Origin: an uncultured Alphaproteobacteria bacterium
GTDB taxonomy: Bacteria > Pseudomonadota > Alphaproteobacteria > HIMB59
Length of the DNA stretch: 64,000 nt
NCBI GenBank assembly: GCA_902524245.1
Contig: CABZCN010000001.1
Span: 124,001 to 188,000 of the forward strand
Reading direction: 5' to 3'
The translations under genes were made by a program, and so were the position numbers. The notes beneath the pieces are model-generated. The model made no database searches. It was not told the DNA's origin and worked only from the letters and a program-made list of their open reading frames with translations. This document shows positions 29,307-39,005 of this stretch, in pieces (within the stretch, counting starts at the first letter, position 1; the number at the start of each line of letters is the position of its first letter).

Positions 29307-30453
29307 CTATAGATTATTACAACTAATATTTTTTCCAGTGATTTTAATCATTGGTTTAATTAGAATATTAAATAAAAAAGAAAATTTTTTTTCATATAAA
29401 CAAAAAATATTTGCAAACCAAAATTACACACAAATCAGACAAAGTGATTTTTTAATTCATTTTGCTAGCATAGGTGAATTAAATTCAATTAAATTCTTAG
29501 TGGATAGGCTCAATAATAAAAAAATTGTTTTATCATGTTCTACATTGTCATCTTTTGAATTATCGAGAAAATTATACCCCAACCTTATTAGTATATTTCT
29601 TCCTTTAGATTTTTTTTGGAATGTAAATATTTTCTTATCAAAAACAAATTTTAAAAAAATTTTATGGATTGACTCAGAAATTTGGCCTAATTGGCTAACG
29701 ATTTCAAAAAAGAAAAATTTAAAAAATATCTTAGTTAATGGCAGAGTATCAGATAAAAGTTATGTCAGATGGTCAAAATATCAAAATTTAAGTAAAATAA
29801 TTGGAGAACAATACGATTTAATTTTTGCGCAAAGTAAAAAGGATCAGGTGAACATAAATAATTTATTTTGCAAAAAAATTTATTTTTTTGGGAACTTAAA
29901 ATTTAATATTAATCCAAATATACCAGACTCAAAAAGAAAGATCGTTTGTTTCGCAAGTGTCCACTTAAATGAATATGATAAAGTTATAAATATAATAAAA
30001 AGATTAAATTTAAGTGAAATATTTGAAATAGTTATTATACCGCGTCACATTCAATTCTCTAATAATTTAAGTGAAAAAATTATTTCTGAAAATTTAGAAA
30101 AAATCACAGTGCATAATAAATTTGGAGATATTATGTCAATTTTTGAGCGCTCAAAAATAGTATTTATGGGTGGTTCTTTAATTAAACATGGTGGACAAAA
30201 TCCTCTGGAACCTATTTCAAGAGGTTGCTTTGTGCTTTCAGGAAATTTTAATAAAAATTTTGAGGAAATTTATCTTGATCTCGAAAAACTTAACCTTTGC
30301 AAAACAATGAATAGTGATAATTTAGAAGATATAAGCAATGAAATTAACAGACAAATAAAAGAGGACTTTCATCATGTTAAGGAAATTGAAAATTTTTTTA
30401 ATAATAATAAAAATAGTTTAAAAAATATTACTGAGATGATTGATAAATGTTAA
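29293..30453 (+). CDS. waaA: 3-deoxy-D-manno-octulosonic acid (Kdo) transferase
   Basis: Adds Kdo to lipid IVA. The 386-residue GT30 protein has an N-terminal membrane anchor, HFASIGELNSIKFL (the catalytic glutamate region), WIDSEIWPNWL, and the C-terminal glycosyltransferase motif MGGSLIKHGGQNPLEP. I chose the ATG at 29293 instead of the TTG before it. The length is short of the usual 420. Confidence 0.91.
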   Translation: MLIFSYRLLQLIFFPVILIIGLIRILNKKENFFSYKQKIFANQNYTQIRQSDFLIHFASIGELNSIKFLVDRLNNKKIVLSCSTLSSFELSRKLYPNLISIFLPLDFFWNVNIFLSKTNFKKILWIDSEIWPNWLTISKKKNLKNILVNGRVSDKSYVRWSKYQNLSKIIGEQYDLIFAQSKKDQVNINNLFCKKIYFFGNLKFNINPNIPDSKRKIVCFASVHLNEYDKVINIIKRLNLSEIFEIVIIPRHIQFSNNLSEKIISENLEKITVHNKFGDIMSIFERSKIVFMGGSLIKHGGQNPLEPISRGCFVLSGNFNKNFEEIYLDLEKLNLCKTMNSDNLEDISNEINRQIKEDFHHVKEIENFFNNNKNSLKNITEMIDKC

Positions 30454-31412
30454 AAGCTCCAAAATTTTGGTATCAAAAAACAATTTCTTTAAATGCACTT
30501 CTTCTCTCTCCTTTTTCAATAATTTGGTCAGTAGGAAATTTAATCAAAAGAAAACTATCAAAAGTTCAAAAAATTGACTTACCAGTTATAGCAGTTGGAA
30601 GTGCTATAATTGGTGGTTCAGGCAAGACACCCTCAGTATTGTACATCTGTAGAGAATTAAAGAAGATGGGATACATACCTCATATTATCTCAAGAGGTTA
30701 TGGTGGGTCTACTACAGTAGATGAAGTTATAAAAGTAAAACCTCATATGGACTTTAATTTTGTAGGAGATGAGGCTTTAATGATGTCAAATTATTTTCCA
30801 ACTTGGGTTAGTAAAAATAAATTTCACGCAATGATTTCAGCAAAGGAAGATGGTGCAAATATACTTGTTCTAGACGATGCTCTTCAATCTTACAATGTAT
30901 ATAAAAATATATCGATTTATGTTTATGACTCTATCCAATCATTTGGTAATAGACTTTTGGTTCCATCTGGACCACTAAGAGAGTCAGTAAAAAATGCAAT
31001 TAGAAAATCACAAATATTTTTTTTAATTAATACAGAAGTATGTAATGATTTAAATGATAGTCACTTCAAGCATATTTTGAAATATAAAATAGAAATCAAC
31101 CCAGAATTTAAAGAAAAAAAATTAATTGCTTTTGCAGGGCTGGGCTTTAATAAAAAATTTTTTGACCAATTAAAAACTGAAAATTTAAATTTAGTATTAA
31201 CAAAAGAGTTTCCTGATCATCATCAATATACAGTCGATGATATATTTTTATTACTTGATCAAGCAAATAAAAATGATGCTTTTTTAATAACAACAGAGAA
31301 AGATCATGTAAGGATACCTGATGAATTTAAAAGCTCTGTTGGAATAATACATGGAGAAATAGTATCTGATAACAATCTAGGATTTACTACGGAAATTGAA
31401 AAATATATTTAA
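30447..31412 (+). CDS. lpxK: Tetraacyldisaccharide 4'-kinase
   Basis: Phosphorylates the 4' position of the lipid A precursor. The 321-residue protein has a Walker A-like P-loop in VGSAIIGGSGKTPSV, the following SRGYGGS, and VLDDALQSYNV where the usual motif is DDGFQ. TTEKDHVRIP near the end is typical. It overlaps waaA by 7 bases and the next gene by 17. Confidence 0.92.
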   Translation: MLKAPKFWYQKTISLNALLLSPFSIIWSVGNLIKRKLSKVQKIDLPVIAVGSAIIGGSGKTPSVLYICRELKKMGYIPHIISRGYGGSTTVDEVIKVKPHMDFNFVGDEALMMSNYFPTWVSKNKFHAMISAKEDGANILVLDDALQSYNVYKNISIYVYDSIQSFGNRLLVPSGPLRESVKNAIRKSQIFFLINTEVCNDLNDSHFKHILKYKIEINPEFKEKKLIAFAGLGFNKKFFDQLKTENLNLVLTKEFPDHHQYTVDDIFLLLDQANKNDAFLITTEKDHVRIPDEFKSSVGIIHGEIVSDNNLGFTTEIEKYI

Positions 31413-32259
31413 AGTTTTTAGAAATTATATTGAGTTTGTAATTTTTATTACACTAAAAAATATATTAGGATTATTTAGTTTTAATTTTGCCTCAAATGTT
31501 GGAGGAATTTTAGTTAGTTTTTTTGGAAAATTTACAAAATACGAGCAAATTATAAAAAATAATTTGAAAGTATTAAACCTTAATGATGAAAAGAGTTCAA
31601 GATTAATAAAAGAAAATTTAAAAGAGACAGGTAAAGTTTTTTTTGAATTTTTTAACTTAAATAAATTTGATTGGAAAAATATAGATTTTGATAACATCCA
31701 TATTATGGACGAGATAAAATCTCACAAAGGCCCTAAAATCTTTATATCAGCTCATATTGGGAACTGGGAGCTAACAAGAAATTTTATTTTACGTCATGGT
31801 TTTACATTACATTCAGTATATAGACACGCAAATAATGAGAAGATCGATAACTACATTCAGAAAAATAGAAAAGAAAATAATGCTTTTTTTTATAAAAAAG
31901 GCTCTGAGAGTGCTAAATCCATGATTAAAGCCCTTAAACAAAATGAAGACTTAGCTCTTCTAATTGACCAAAGAGATAGTAGTGGCTTGGAAATAGATTT
32001 TTTTGGAAAGAAAGCACTTGCAACAGATGGTTTTGCTAATTTGGCAATCAGATACAAAACAATGATATGTCCAGTATACTCCATCAGAAATCAAAATAAC
32101 AAATTTAAAATAATATTTGAAAAACCTTTATGTTATGAAGAATATAAAAATTATGATGTAAAAGGCCTAGTTGAGATGATTCACAAAAAATATTTTGAAA
32201 AATGGATTACACACTCTCCATCACAATGGCTATGGGTACATAAAAGATGGAAATTATAA
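31396..32259 (+). CDS. lpxL: Lipid A late acyltransferase (LpxL/HtrB family)
   Basis: Adds a secondary fatty acyl chain to Kdo2-lipid A. The 287-residue protein has a membrane helix near the N-terminus and the catalytic motif SAHIGNWELT (His-x4-Glu) at about residue 117. It also has LLIDQRDSSGLEIDFFGK and, near the end, QWLWVHKRW. It uses a TTG start at 31396 inside the lpxK end. The donor chain cannot be told from sequence. Confidence 0.87.
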   Translation: MKNIFKVFRNYIEFVIFITLKNILGLFSFNFASNVGGILVSFFGKFTKYEQIIKNNLKVLNLNDEKSSRLIKENLKETGKVFFEFFNLNKFDWKNIDFDNIHIMDEIKSHKGPKIFISAHIGNWELTRNFILRHGFTLHSVYRHANNEKIDNYIQKNRKENNAFFYKKGSESAKSMIKALKQNEDLALLIDQRDSSGLEIDFFGKKALATDGFANLAIRYKTMICPVYSIRNQNNKFKIIFEKPLCYEEYKNYDVKGLVEMIHKKYFEKWITHSPSQWLWVHKRWKL

Positions 32260-33591
32260 TTTTTTTTTGATACTCATTACTCCATCTTTCAAAGTAACGT
32301 CAAAATTATTTAATTTTTTTAAAGTTTGTATACTTTTAATAATTTGATTTTCTGATTTCAATATTGCATACCCTTTTTTTAAGTTTTTTTCTATTGAAGA
32401 GGTATTAAGTATCTTATTTAGTAAATATAATTTTTGAGAAAAAATCTTGAATTTATTTAAAATTAAAGTTTTGTTATTATTATTAATGTATCCAACCTTG
32501 CTTTGTATTTCTAATATTTTTTGTTTTGGGCTATTTTCTTGCAATCTAATCAATATATCATTTAAGAAATTTGATTTATCATAAAAGGTATTATTAACTA
32601 TCTTTAAGTTCTCACTATTTATTTTACTTAATTTGTTCTCAACATCTTTGATAGAATTTGAAAAATAATTTACTGAATTTTTAAATTTCAATAATAGTTG
32701 TTCTATTGATAAATATTTTTGTTCGATAGATTGATTTAGTTTTACTTGTAAATCCTGAATTTGATTTATTAAATAATTTTTATCGGGAACTGCAATTTCA
32801 GCTGCTGCAGTAGGTGTTGGTGCACGCAAATCTGAGACATAATCTAATAAGGTATAGTCAGTATCATGACCAATAGCTGAAATATTAGGAATTTTTAATT
32901 TAAATACTCTTTTTATTAAATCAGGTTCGTTAAAAGGCATTAACTCTTCTAAAGAACCTCCACCTCTAGCAAATATGATTAAATCTGGCTTTAAAAAGTC
33001 TTTTGAGTCATGATTTTCAATAAGATCTAAAAAATCTATAATTTCATTATGAGAATTTTTACCTTGAACAGAAATAGGGAAAACCTTTATTTGAGTAACT
33101 GGAAATCTTTCAGAAATTCTATGAATTATATCATGAATTACTGAACCAGATGGTGACGTTAACACACCAATAGATTTTGGATACTTAGGTAATTTTTTTT
33201 TCTTATAATCATCAAACAAACCCAGTAAAGATAATTCTTTTTTCCTGTCTTCAATAAGCTTTAGTATTGATCCTGTGCCACTATACTCAACCTGATCAAT
33301 AATGAGTTGGTAAACAGATCTCCCAAATTTAGAATAAGATGTTATTCTACCATAAAAACTGTATTCAGTTCCCTCTTCAATTTGAACTTGCAAATTTTCA
33401 TAGCTTCCTTTCCAGCATATGCAAGATATGACCTCGTCATTTTCTTTAATTGAAAAATATACGTGTCCAGAACTAGCTATAGTTATTGATCCTGTCTCTC
33501 CAACTAACTTTAAATAAGAATAGTTTTCCTCCAATAAATCTTTTATTGACTTATTCAGTTGTGATACAGTGTACTCAGGAATATTATTCAC
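32254..33591 (-). CDS. xseA: Exodeoxyribonuclease VII large subunit
   Basis: Nuclease subunit that degrades single-stranded DNA, used in mismatch repair. The 445-residue product has an N-terminal OB fold (VYFSIKENDEVISCICWKG), the catalytic domain with LTSPSGSVIHDI, FARGGGSLEELMPFNE, GHDTDYTLLDYVSDLRAPTPTAAAE, then a long coiled coil and the C-terminal GYAIL segment. No xseB is adjacent. The 3' end overlaps lpxL by 6 bp. Confidence 0.95.
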   Translation of the reverse strand: MNNIPEYTVSQLNKSIKDLLEENYSYLKLVGETGSITIASSGHVYFSIKENDEVISCICWKGSYENLQVQIEEGTEYSFYGRITSYSKFGRSVYQLIIDQVEYSGTGSILKLIEDRKKELSLLGLFDDYKKKKLPKYPKSIGVLTSPSGSVIHDIIHRISERFPVTQIKVFPISVQGKNSHNEIIDFLDLIENHDSKDFLKPDLIIFARGGGSLEELMPFNEPDLIKRVFKLKIPNISAIGHDTDYTLLDYVSDLRAPTPTAAAEIAVPDKNYLINQIQDLQVKLNQSIEQKYLSIEQLLLKFKNSVNYFSNSIKDVENKLSKINSENLKIVNNTFYDKSNFLNDILIRLQENSPKQKILEIQSKVGYINNNNKTLILNKFKIFSQKLYLLNKILNTSSIEKNLKKGYAILKSENQIIKSIQTLKKLNNFDVTLKDGVMSIKKKL

Positions 33592-33621
33592 AAAATAAAT
33601 ATACTTTATTATGTTATATAA

Positions 33622-34884
33622 ATGAATGTCATAGTTGTAGGATCAGGCGCCCGAGAACATGCTTTGTGTAGAATTCTTCACAAATCCTATCTTTGTGAAA
33701 AAGTATTTTGTTTTCCTGGGAATTATGGAATTAGCCAAATTGCAGAGTGTAAAGATATATCATCAAAAGAAGATATTGTTGAGGAATGTATTAAAATTAA
33801 TCCAGACCTAGTTGTTGTAGGTCCGGAAAACTATTTATCAGAAAATCTTGCAGGAGAACTTAGAAATAAGGGTTTAAATGTTTTTGGGCCTGACTCTGAG
33901 GGCGCAAAACTTGAGTCTTCCAAGGAGTTCATGAAAGAATTTTGTCAATCTCACAATATCCCAACTGCAAAGTCTGAAACATTTGTTGATTTTGATGAAG
34001 CAAAAAACTATCTCGAAAGTTTTAATGAGCCCATAGTTGTAAAATATGATGGATTAGCTGCTGGTAAGGGAGTATTTGTATGCACAAATACAAATGAAGC
34101 AATAGAGGCTTGTGAAAGGATTTTTATAAAAAAAGAATTTAATCAAGAAAATAATAAAGTTGTTATTGAAGAATTCATTGAGGGAAAAGAATTGAGTTTT
34201 TTTACAATTACTGATGGTAATGAATATTTAAATATTGGTTCCGCCCAAGACTATAAAAGAGTTGGAAATAATGATACTGGACCAAATACTGGAGGAATGG
34301 GTACTATCAGCCCTGCCCCTATTTTAGATAATAATCTTGATATGATAATTCAGGATCAAATAGTAAAAAAAACTATAGAGGGTTTAAAGCATGACAACAT
34401 AGCATTTCAAGGTGTTATATTTTTTGGGATAATCGTCAATGAACACAATCACCCATATTTACTAGAATACAATACTAGATTTGGAGATCCTGAAATTCAA
34501 AGTATTTCTCTTAGGATAAAGTCGGATTTTTTATCTTTACTTCATTCAACTGCAACAAAAAATTTAAAATATGCAAATATTGAATTGTTTGAAAATAAAA
34601 AATCAATTTGTTTAATTTTAGCAACGAAAGGATATCCAGGGGATTACCCTAAAAATACTGAAATCAGAAATTTGAGTGAATTAAAAAATAATGATGAATT
34701 TTATATTTTTCATGCGGCAACTAAATTAATTAACAACAAAGTCTTTTCTAGTGGAGGTAGAGTTCTATCAATCGTTGTACTTGGAGATAATTATATTGAA
34801 TGTAGAAATAAAGTATATGAAATAGCAGATATTATCGACTGGCCAGAAAAATATTACAGATCTGATATTGGTGCTAATATTTAA
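33622..34884 (+). CDS. purD: Phosphoribosylamine-glycine ligase
   Basis: Second step of purine synthesis. The 420-residue ATP-grasp enzyme has VVGSGAREHAL at the N-terminus, VVGPENYLSENLAGEL, VVKYDGLAAGKGVFV, SAQDYKRVGNNDTGPNTGGMGT, and EYNTRFGDPEIQ. Length is normal. It starts 30 bases from divergent xseA, the usual alphaproteobacterial arrangement. Confidence 0.97.
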   Translation: MNVIVVGSGAREHALCRILHKSYLCEKVFCFPGNYGISQIAECKDISSKEDIVEECIKINPDLVVVGPENYLSENLAGELRNKGLNVFGPDSEGAKLESSKEFMKEFCQSHNIPTAKSETFVDFDEAKNYLESFNEPIVVKYDGLAAGKGVFVCTNTNEAIEACERIFIKKEFNQENNKVVIEEFIEGKELSFFTITDGNEYLNIGSAQDYKRVGNNDTGPNTGGMGTISPAPILDNNLDMIIQDQIVKKTIEGLKHDNIAFQGVIFFGIIVNEHNHPYLLEYNTRFGDPEIQSISLRIKSDFLSLLHSTATKNLKYANIELFENKKSICLILATKGYPGDYPKNTEIRNLSELKNNDEFYIFHAATKLINNKVFSSGGRVLSIVVLGDNYIECRNKVYEIADIIDWPEKYYRSDIGANI

Positions 34885-35299
34885 TTCTCTTATTCTTAAA
34901 AAATTTTTTTATTAAATTTTCTTCATTATTTTTAATTAATTTATACTTCACCTTCGATATAGTTTTTCTACTGGGATTTTCATTTTTAAATAAATAATAA
35001 ACCTCAGATAACCTTGAGGACTTTATAACCTCTTTACACATATTACATGGCTCTAAATAAGATATCATTATGAGACCATCTAATCTCTTCTGATTTAATT
35101 TTTTACATGCCTTTCTTATACATAAAATCTCTGCATGTGCTGTTGGATCATTTGATGCAATTTCTTGATTGAAAGATCTGGCAATAATTCTCTCATCGAA
35201 CGGGTTAACTATTACCGATGCGATAGGAATCTCACCTTTTTCCATAGCTAATTTACTTTGACTAAGTACAATACGTATAAAATTTGTTAGGTTGTTCAT
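34874..35299 (-). CDS. tadA: tRNA-specific adenosine deaminase
   Basis: Converts adenosine-34 to inosine in tRNA-Arg. The 141-residue zinc deaminase has the HAE motif in DPTAHAEILCIRKA and the second zinc motif PCNMC. I chose the ATG at 35299 over 35320, because the conserved core begins soon after and the upstream start would run into the divergent gene. The 3' end overlaps purD by 11 bp. Confidence 0.88.
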   Translation of the reverse strand: MNNLTNFIRIVLSQSKLAMEKGEIPIASVIVNPFDERIIARSFNQEIASNDPTAHAEILCIRKACKKLNQKRLDGLIMISYLEPCNMCKEVIKSSRLSEVYYLFKNENPSRKTISKVKYKLIKNNEENLIKKFFKNKRIKY

Positions 35300-35300
35300 T

Positions 35301-36008
35301 GTGAATAGATCCCCAGTCATTGGTATTACAACTGATTATAAGGAAAAAGAAAACACATATTCTAAATATCCTTGGTTTGCTTTAAGACGCCATTATTCAG
35401 ACTGTTTATATAAGTTTGGATGTACACCAATAATACTACCTATAACAGAAAGTATAGAAAATATAGATTTTTTAGATGGATTACTCATCTCGGGAGGGGA
35501 CTTTGATATTGATCCAAAATATTACGGTGAAAATATTCAGTCAGATAAAATTCAAACCATTAGAGATCGGACAAAATTTGAATTTGAAATATTAGAAAAA
35601 TATTTTCCCTCTAATAAACCTATTTTGGGAATATGTGGAGGTTGCCAACTTCTTAATGTATTTTTTGGTGGTAGCTTAATCCAAGATATTGAGTCATTTA
35701 TTGAACACGAACAACCCAATCCAAGAGATGAGACTAGTCATGAGATAGTTTTAAGTGATGAATCTAATCTTAAGATATTTAAAAATAGTCAAAAAATTTT
35801 TGTAAATAGTGCTCATCATCAGGGTATTAATAAAATTGGTCAAAATTTAATAGTAGATGCTTATGCACCTGATAATCTAATTGAAGCTTTTCATCATAAT
35901 CAACACCCATTATGTATGGGTGTTCAATGGCATCCTGAATTTTTAATAACAGAGTTTGATAAAAGTATAATAAAGCTATTTACAGATCATGCAAAAAATA
36001 ACGTTTAG
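35301..36008 (+). CDS. Class-I glutamine amidotransferase-like hydrolase (peptidase C26)
   Basis: A 235-residue protein of the gamma-glutamyl-GABA hydrolase (PuuD) family. It has the nucleophile in ILGICGGCQLLNVFFGG, the LLISGGDFDIDP motif, and the His-Glu pair in VQWHPEF. These enzymes release glutamate from gamma-glutamyl amides. The substrate here is unproven, since no polyamine pathway genes are nearby. I prefer GTG at 35301; a TTG at 35292 is the alternative and would overlap divergent tadA. Confidence 0.85.
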   Translation: MNRSPVIGITTDYKEKENTYSKYPWFALRRHYSDCLYKFGCTPIILPITESIENIDFLDGLLISGGDFDIDPKYYGENIQSDKIQTIRDRTKFEFEILEKYFPSNKPILGICGGCQLLNVFFGGSLIQDIESFIEHEQPNPRDETSHEIVLSDESNLKIFKNSQKIFVNSAHHQGINKIGQNLIVDAYAPDNLIEAFHHNQHPLCMGVQWHPEFLITEFDKSIIKLFTDHAKNNV

Positions 36009-36681
36009 TAAAAAATTATCAATTCAATTTAATATTTCGAGAAACCAAGCAGAAAGTTTAATAAAAAATAAAAAAGTAACTTTAAATGGTAATATTGAGA
36101 CAAGACCATTTATATCAGTAACTGATAAAGATATTTTTGAGATTGAAAAACTTAAATCAAATAAACTTAATATAATACTATTTCATAAACCGCGAGGTTG
36201 TATCACTTCCAAAAAAGATGAAAAAGATAGAAAAATTGTTTATGACTTTCTTCCTAAGAAATATCACCAGTATCACTATATTGGTAGATTAGATTATAAT
36301 TCTGAGGGTTTATTACTATTTACAAAAGAGACCTCTTTTAAAAGATATATGGAACTTCCTAAATCAAATATTAAAAGATCTTATCTTGTTAATGTAATGG
36401 GTGCTTTTGATCAAAATAAGCTTAAATCAATGAATAAAAAAATTTATGGAAAAGAAATTTATAAAAAACCTAATGTAAAATTAGTTCACTCTAATTCTAA
36501 CAAACATGTACTGAGATTTAATCTTACTGAAGGAAAAAATAGAGAAATCAGAAATATTTGTACATTATTCAATTTAAAGGTAGAAAAGCTTAAAAGAATC
36601 TCATACGGACGTTTCCTATTAAAATCTATAACCTATGGTGAATACAAAGAAGTGGAGGTTAATGAGAGTTATCAGCGGTAA
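35989..36681 (+). CDS. RsuA/RluB-family rRNA pseudouridine synthase
   Basis: A 230-residue enzyme with an N-terminal S4 RNA-binding domain (residues 1-50) and the catalytic motif IGRLDYNSEGLLLFT (Asp about 103). FHKPRGCITSKKDE and EGKNREIRNIC are further family signatures. It probably modifies 23S rRNA in the way RluB does; RsuA specificity for 16S cannot be excluded. It overlaps both neighbours by about 20 bases. Confidence 0.88.
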   Translation: MQKITFSKKLSIQFNISRNQAESLIKNKKVTLNGNIETRPFISVTDKDIFEIEKLKSNKLNIILFHKPRGCITSKKDEKDRKIVYDFLPKKYHQYHYIGRLDYNSEGLLLFTKETSFKRYMELPKSNIKRSYLVNVMGAFDQNKLKSMNKKIYGKEIYKKPNVKLVHSNSNKHVLRFNLTEGKNREIRNICTLFNLKVEKLKRISYGRFLLKSITYGEYKEVEVNESYQR

Positions 36682-37189
36682 ATATAAGGGGAGAAAAATT
36701 CTAGTTGAATCTAAAAGCGATTACAGACCAACCTTAACAAGAATTAGAGAGGATATATTTAATTTATTATTACATAATAATGATCTGAATATAGACCTTA
36801 ATGAGGTTATTTTATGTGATTTGTTTGCAGGAACAGGTTCAATTGGTATAGAAGCGTTATCTAGAGGTGTTAAAAAAGTAATATTTAACGATATCGAAAA
36901 AAATTATACTAATAAAATTGAAAAGTTTCTAAAAGAAATTAATGAAATAAATTATGAAATAACTAATTTTGATCCTTATGAACAAAAAATAGATATTTTA
37001 AATAAGTGCCACGTAATTTATATTGATCCTCCGTATGATCATAGTTTTGAATTAATTCAAAAAAAAATATTAATGAGTATTCAATCAAATATCTTAATCA
37101 TATTGGAAAGTTCAAATTTAATTAATTTAGAAAATCTTATATTAAAAAAACAATACAAAAATAAAAATTTATTTTTTTTTAGAACTTAA
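36662..37189 (+). CDS. rsmD: 16S rRNA m2G966 methyltransferase
   Basis: A 175-residue methyltransferase: MRVISGKYKGRKI at the start, RPTLTRIREDIFNLL, SAM motif LFAGTGSIGIEALSRG, and catalytic IDPPYD. The ATG at 36662 fits the conserved N-terminus; an upstream ATG at 36635 adds nine residues with no match to the family. Partner of the preceding rRNA-modifying gene. Confidence 0.93.
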   Translation: MRVISGKYKGRKILVESKSDYRPTLTRIREDIFNLLLHNNDLNIDLNEVILCDLFAGTGSIGIEALSRGVKKVIFNDIEKNYTNKIEKFLKEINEINYEITNFDPYEQKIDILNKCHVIYIDPPYDHSFELIQKKILMSIQSNILIILESSNLINLENLILKKQYKNKNLFFFRT

Positions 37190-37479
37190 TAAATTTTAAA
37201 ATAATTAATAAATTTAATAAAAAATTTTTTAAAGTATCTCAATTCTCCAAATACAAAAGCAACACCAATTAGTACAAATTGATATAATGGAAAAATTAAT
37301 ATTAATCTAATTAACCAATATAAAAATTTATTTGTAATATAGTTTTCTATTGATACAAGTTGAAGTAATGGTTCAGATAAAATAACAGAAAGAGAGCCTG
37401 CTAATCCAAAAATTATAAAAATTTTTAATAAATGTAACTTGGAATTTGCACCAAAAAAATTAATCAAATTATTTATCAA
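37186..37479 (-). CDS. Small membrane protein, DUF6787-like
   Basis: A 97-residue protein with two clear membrane helices (about 16-42 and 57-80) joined by a short loop. The pattern, a GLAGSLS helix start and a second helix ending before VFGELRYFKKF, resembles DUF6787 proteins, which I know mainly from Bacteroidetes. The link is by memory of the pattern and needs a profile search. It is the last gene of a minus-strand group after pgi and overlaps the rsmD stop by 4 bp. Confidence 0.5.
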   Translation of the reverse strand: MINNLINFFGANSKLHLLKIFIIFGLAGSLSVILSEPLLQLVSIENYITNKFLYWLIRLILIFPLYQFVLIGVAFVFGELRYFKKFFIKFINYFKIY

Positions 37480-37480
37480 T

Positions 37481-38638
37481 TTATGCTTTCGTATTTTTCT
37501 TTAAAATTTCAACAGCTGGTTGATCAAGAAAATTAATTTTTTCAAATTTAGACCTTAAATATATATCAAAAATTAAGAAGAAGATTAGATAACAATAACT
37601 AGTAAAATCATCTTTAATTGAAAACTGTGTAACTAAAAATTTTTTTTGAATTAGGGTTTTTATAGCACCCTCCTCTAATGTACTCATTAAATTGTAACCT
37701 TTAATTAAACTGGCATTGGAAATGATTGTTTTATTTCTATTTTCAATTTTAAAAAAATAAAAATGTTTATCATGTGGGCCATCAATGTAGAGTTGAAATT
37801 GACTATGCTGATCTATAGAGCCATAAGAAGATATATAATTTTTTGCTCTTTTATTTTTACCTAAACTTTCTGCAAAAATTTGCCTATACCACTCATTAAT
37901 AGCATTTACCTTATCGTGATAACTAAGGCCTACAAGGATGTTTAAGTTAAATTTTTTTTCATGGGCAATAGAGTAGTTAATATACTTTGATAGTTTACTA
38001 TGATTTTTTTGAAATATTTTTTTTGCTTTATTAAATGACTTTATGATTGAAGGTAATGAATGTCCTATCGATAAAAGTGGGAGAAGTGATGTTATTGAAA
38101 ATATACTAAATCTTCCACCTATATTTGGGTCATGATCAAAACATAGAATATTATTTTTTAGAGCAAATTTTCTCATGTAATTATTTTTATTTTCTGTAAT
38201 AAAAATAAATTTTTTTATAAGCGTTGAAATTTTTTTTTGTTTGAAAATTTTTATTACTAAATTTAGAAAATATTTAGTCTCAATAGTGTTACCTGATTTC
38301 GAAATGAATATAAATTTATCATTTTTATTAATATTTAAATCCAATAGAGTGTTTTCGATCTTAACCAATGAGGGGTTATCATAAATAAAAATATTTTTAT
38401 CAAGGCAATAGGGATCTAAGAATTGGCATAGTAATTTCGTACTTAATGAAGACCCTCCCATTCCAAATACGTGAGTTCTAAATTTTTTATTTTTAAATAT
38501 ACTTAGATCATAATTATTAAAATAATTTTTTTGCAATATTGGATTAAACATATCTAATGAAAAGAATTCATTAATTGAATAGTTGATATTTGTTTGTTTA
38601 ATAAATCTAAAATTTTTTGAATTATTTTTTATTTTCAT
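37481..38638 (-). CDS. pgi: Glucose-6-phosphate isomerase, short form
   Basis: Interconverts glucose-6-phosphate and fructose-6-phosphate. The 385-residue protein has the SIS fold with FGMGGSSLSTKLL, ISKSGNTIETKYF, GGRFSIFS, the catalytic glutamate region NEWYRQIFAESLG and SSYGSIDQHSQFQLYIDGP. It is much shorter than the 540-residue E. coli type, but its core motifs are intact. The gene has very A-rich codon use, more than its neighbours. Confidence 0.9.
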   Translation of the reverse strand: MKIKNNSKNFRFIKQTNINYSINEFFSLDMFNPILQKNYFNNYDLSIFKNKKFRTHVFGMGGSSLSTKLLCQFLDPYCLDKNIFIYDNPSLVKIENTLLDLNINKNDKFIFISKSGNTIETKYFLNLVIKIFKQKKISTLIKKFIFITENKNNYMRKFALKNNILCFDHDPNIGGRFSIFSITSLLPLLSIGHSLPSIIKSFNKAKKIFQKNHSKLSKYINYSIAHEKKFNLNILVGLSYHDKVNAINEWYRQIFAESLGKNKRAKNYISSYGSIDQHSQFQLYIDGPHDKHFYFFKIENRNKTIISNASLIKGYNLMSTLEEGAIKTLIQKKFLVTQFSIKDDFTSYCYLIFFLIFDIYLRSKFEKINFLDQPAVEILKKNTKA

Positions 38639-38672
38639 GAAATAATTGACTCAATAATAAAAATTCTTGTAA

Positions 38673-39005
38673 CTACTTTTTTTTACCCTTAAAAAGCCTC
38701 TGGAAAAAATTTCCCTCTTCCTCTTCAGTATCGTTTTCCTCTATTATAATCTCGTTTCCATTATCAATTTGTTCAATAATATTTGGATTTGCTTCATTGG
38801 CATTTGTCTGGTTAAGTATTGACTCTATCACTGGATTATTTGAGATTTCAGAATTCGTTGTGTTTTCATCTCCACTATTTGGCAGGGGTAAATCATTTGT
38901 TGGAGGTATAATAAGCTCTTTATTATATCCAACACCAACTTCGTTTCTTATTTCTCTTTGGCAAGATACCAAAAGGACTAATAAGACTAAAAATATACTT
39001 TTCAT
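38673..39005 (-). CDS. BamF/DUF3035-like outer-membrane lipoprotein
   Basis: A 110-residue lipoprotein: signal peptide and lipobox VLLVSC with Cys at 15. After it comes NKELIIPPTNDLPLPNSG, which fits the basic-to-PP-x-x-x-LP segment of DUF3035. In Caulobacter this family (BamF) is part of the beta-barrel assembly complex. The middle is low-complexity and acidic, with a basic C-terminus (FFQRLFKGKKK). Position directly after ileS-lspA is the expected alphaproteobacterial place, which is the stronger argument. Confidence 0.65.
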   Translation of the reverse strand: MKSIFLVLLVLLVSCQREIRNEVGVGYNKELIIPPTNDLPLPNSGDENTTNSEISNNPVIESILNQTNANEANPNIIEQIDNGNEIIIEENDTEEEEGNFFQRLFKGKKK

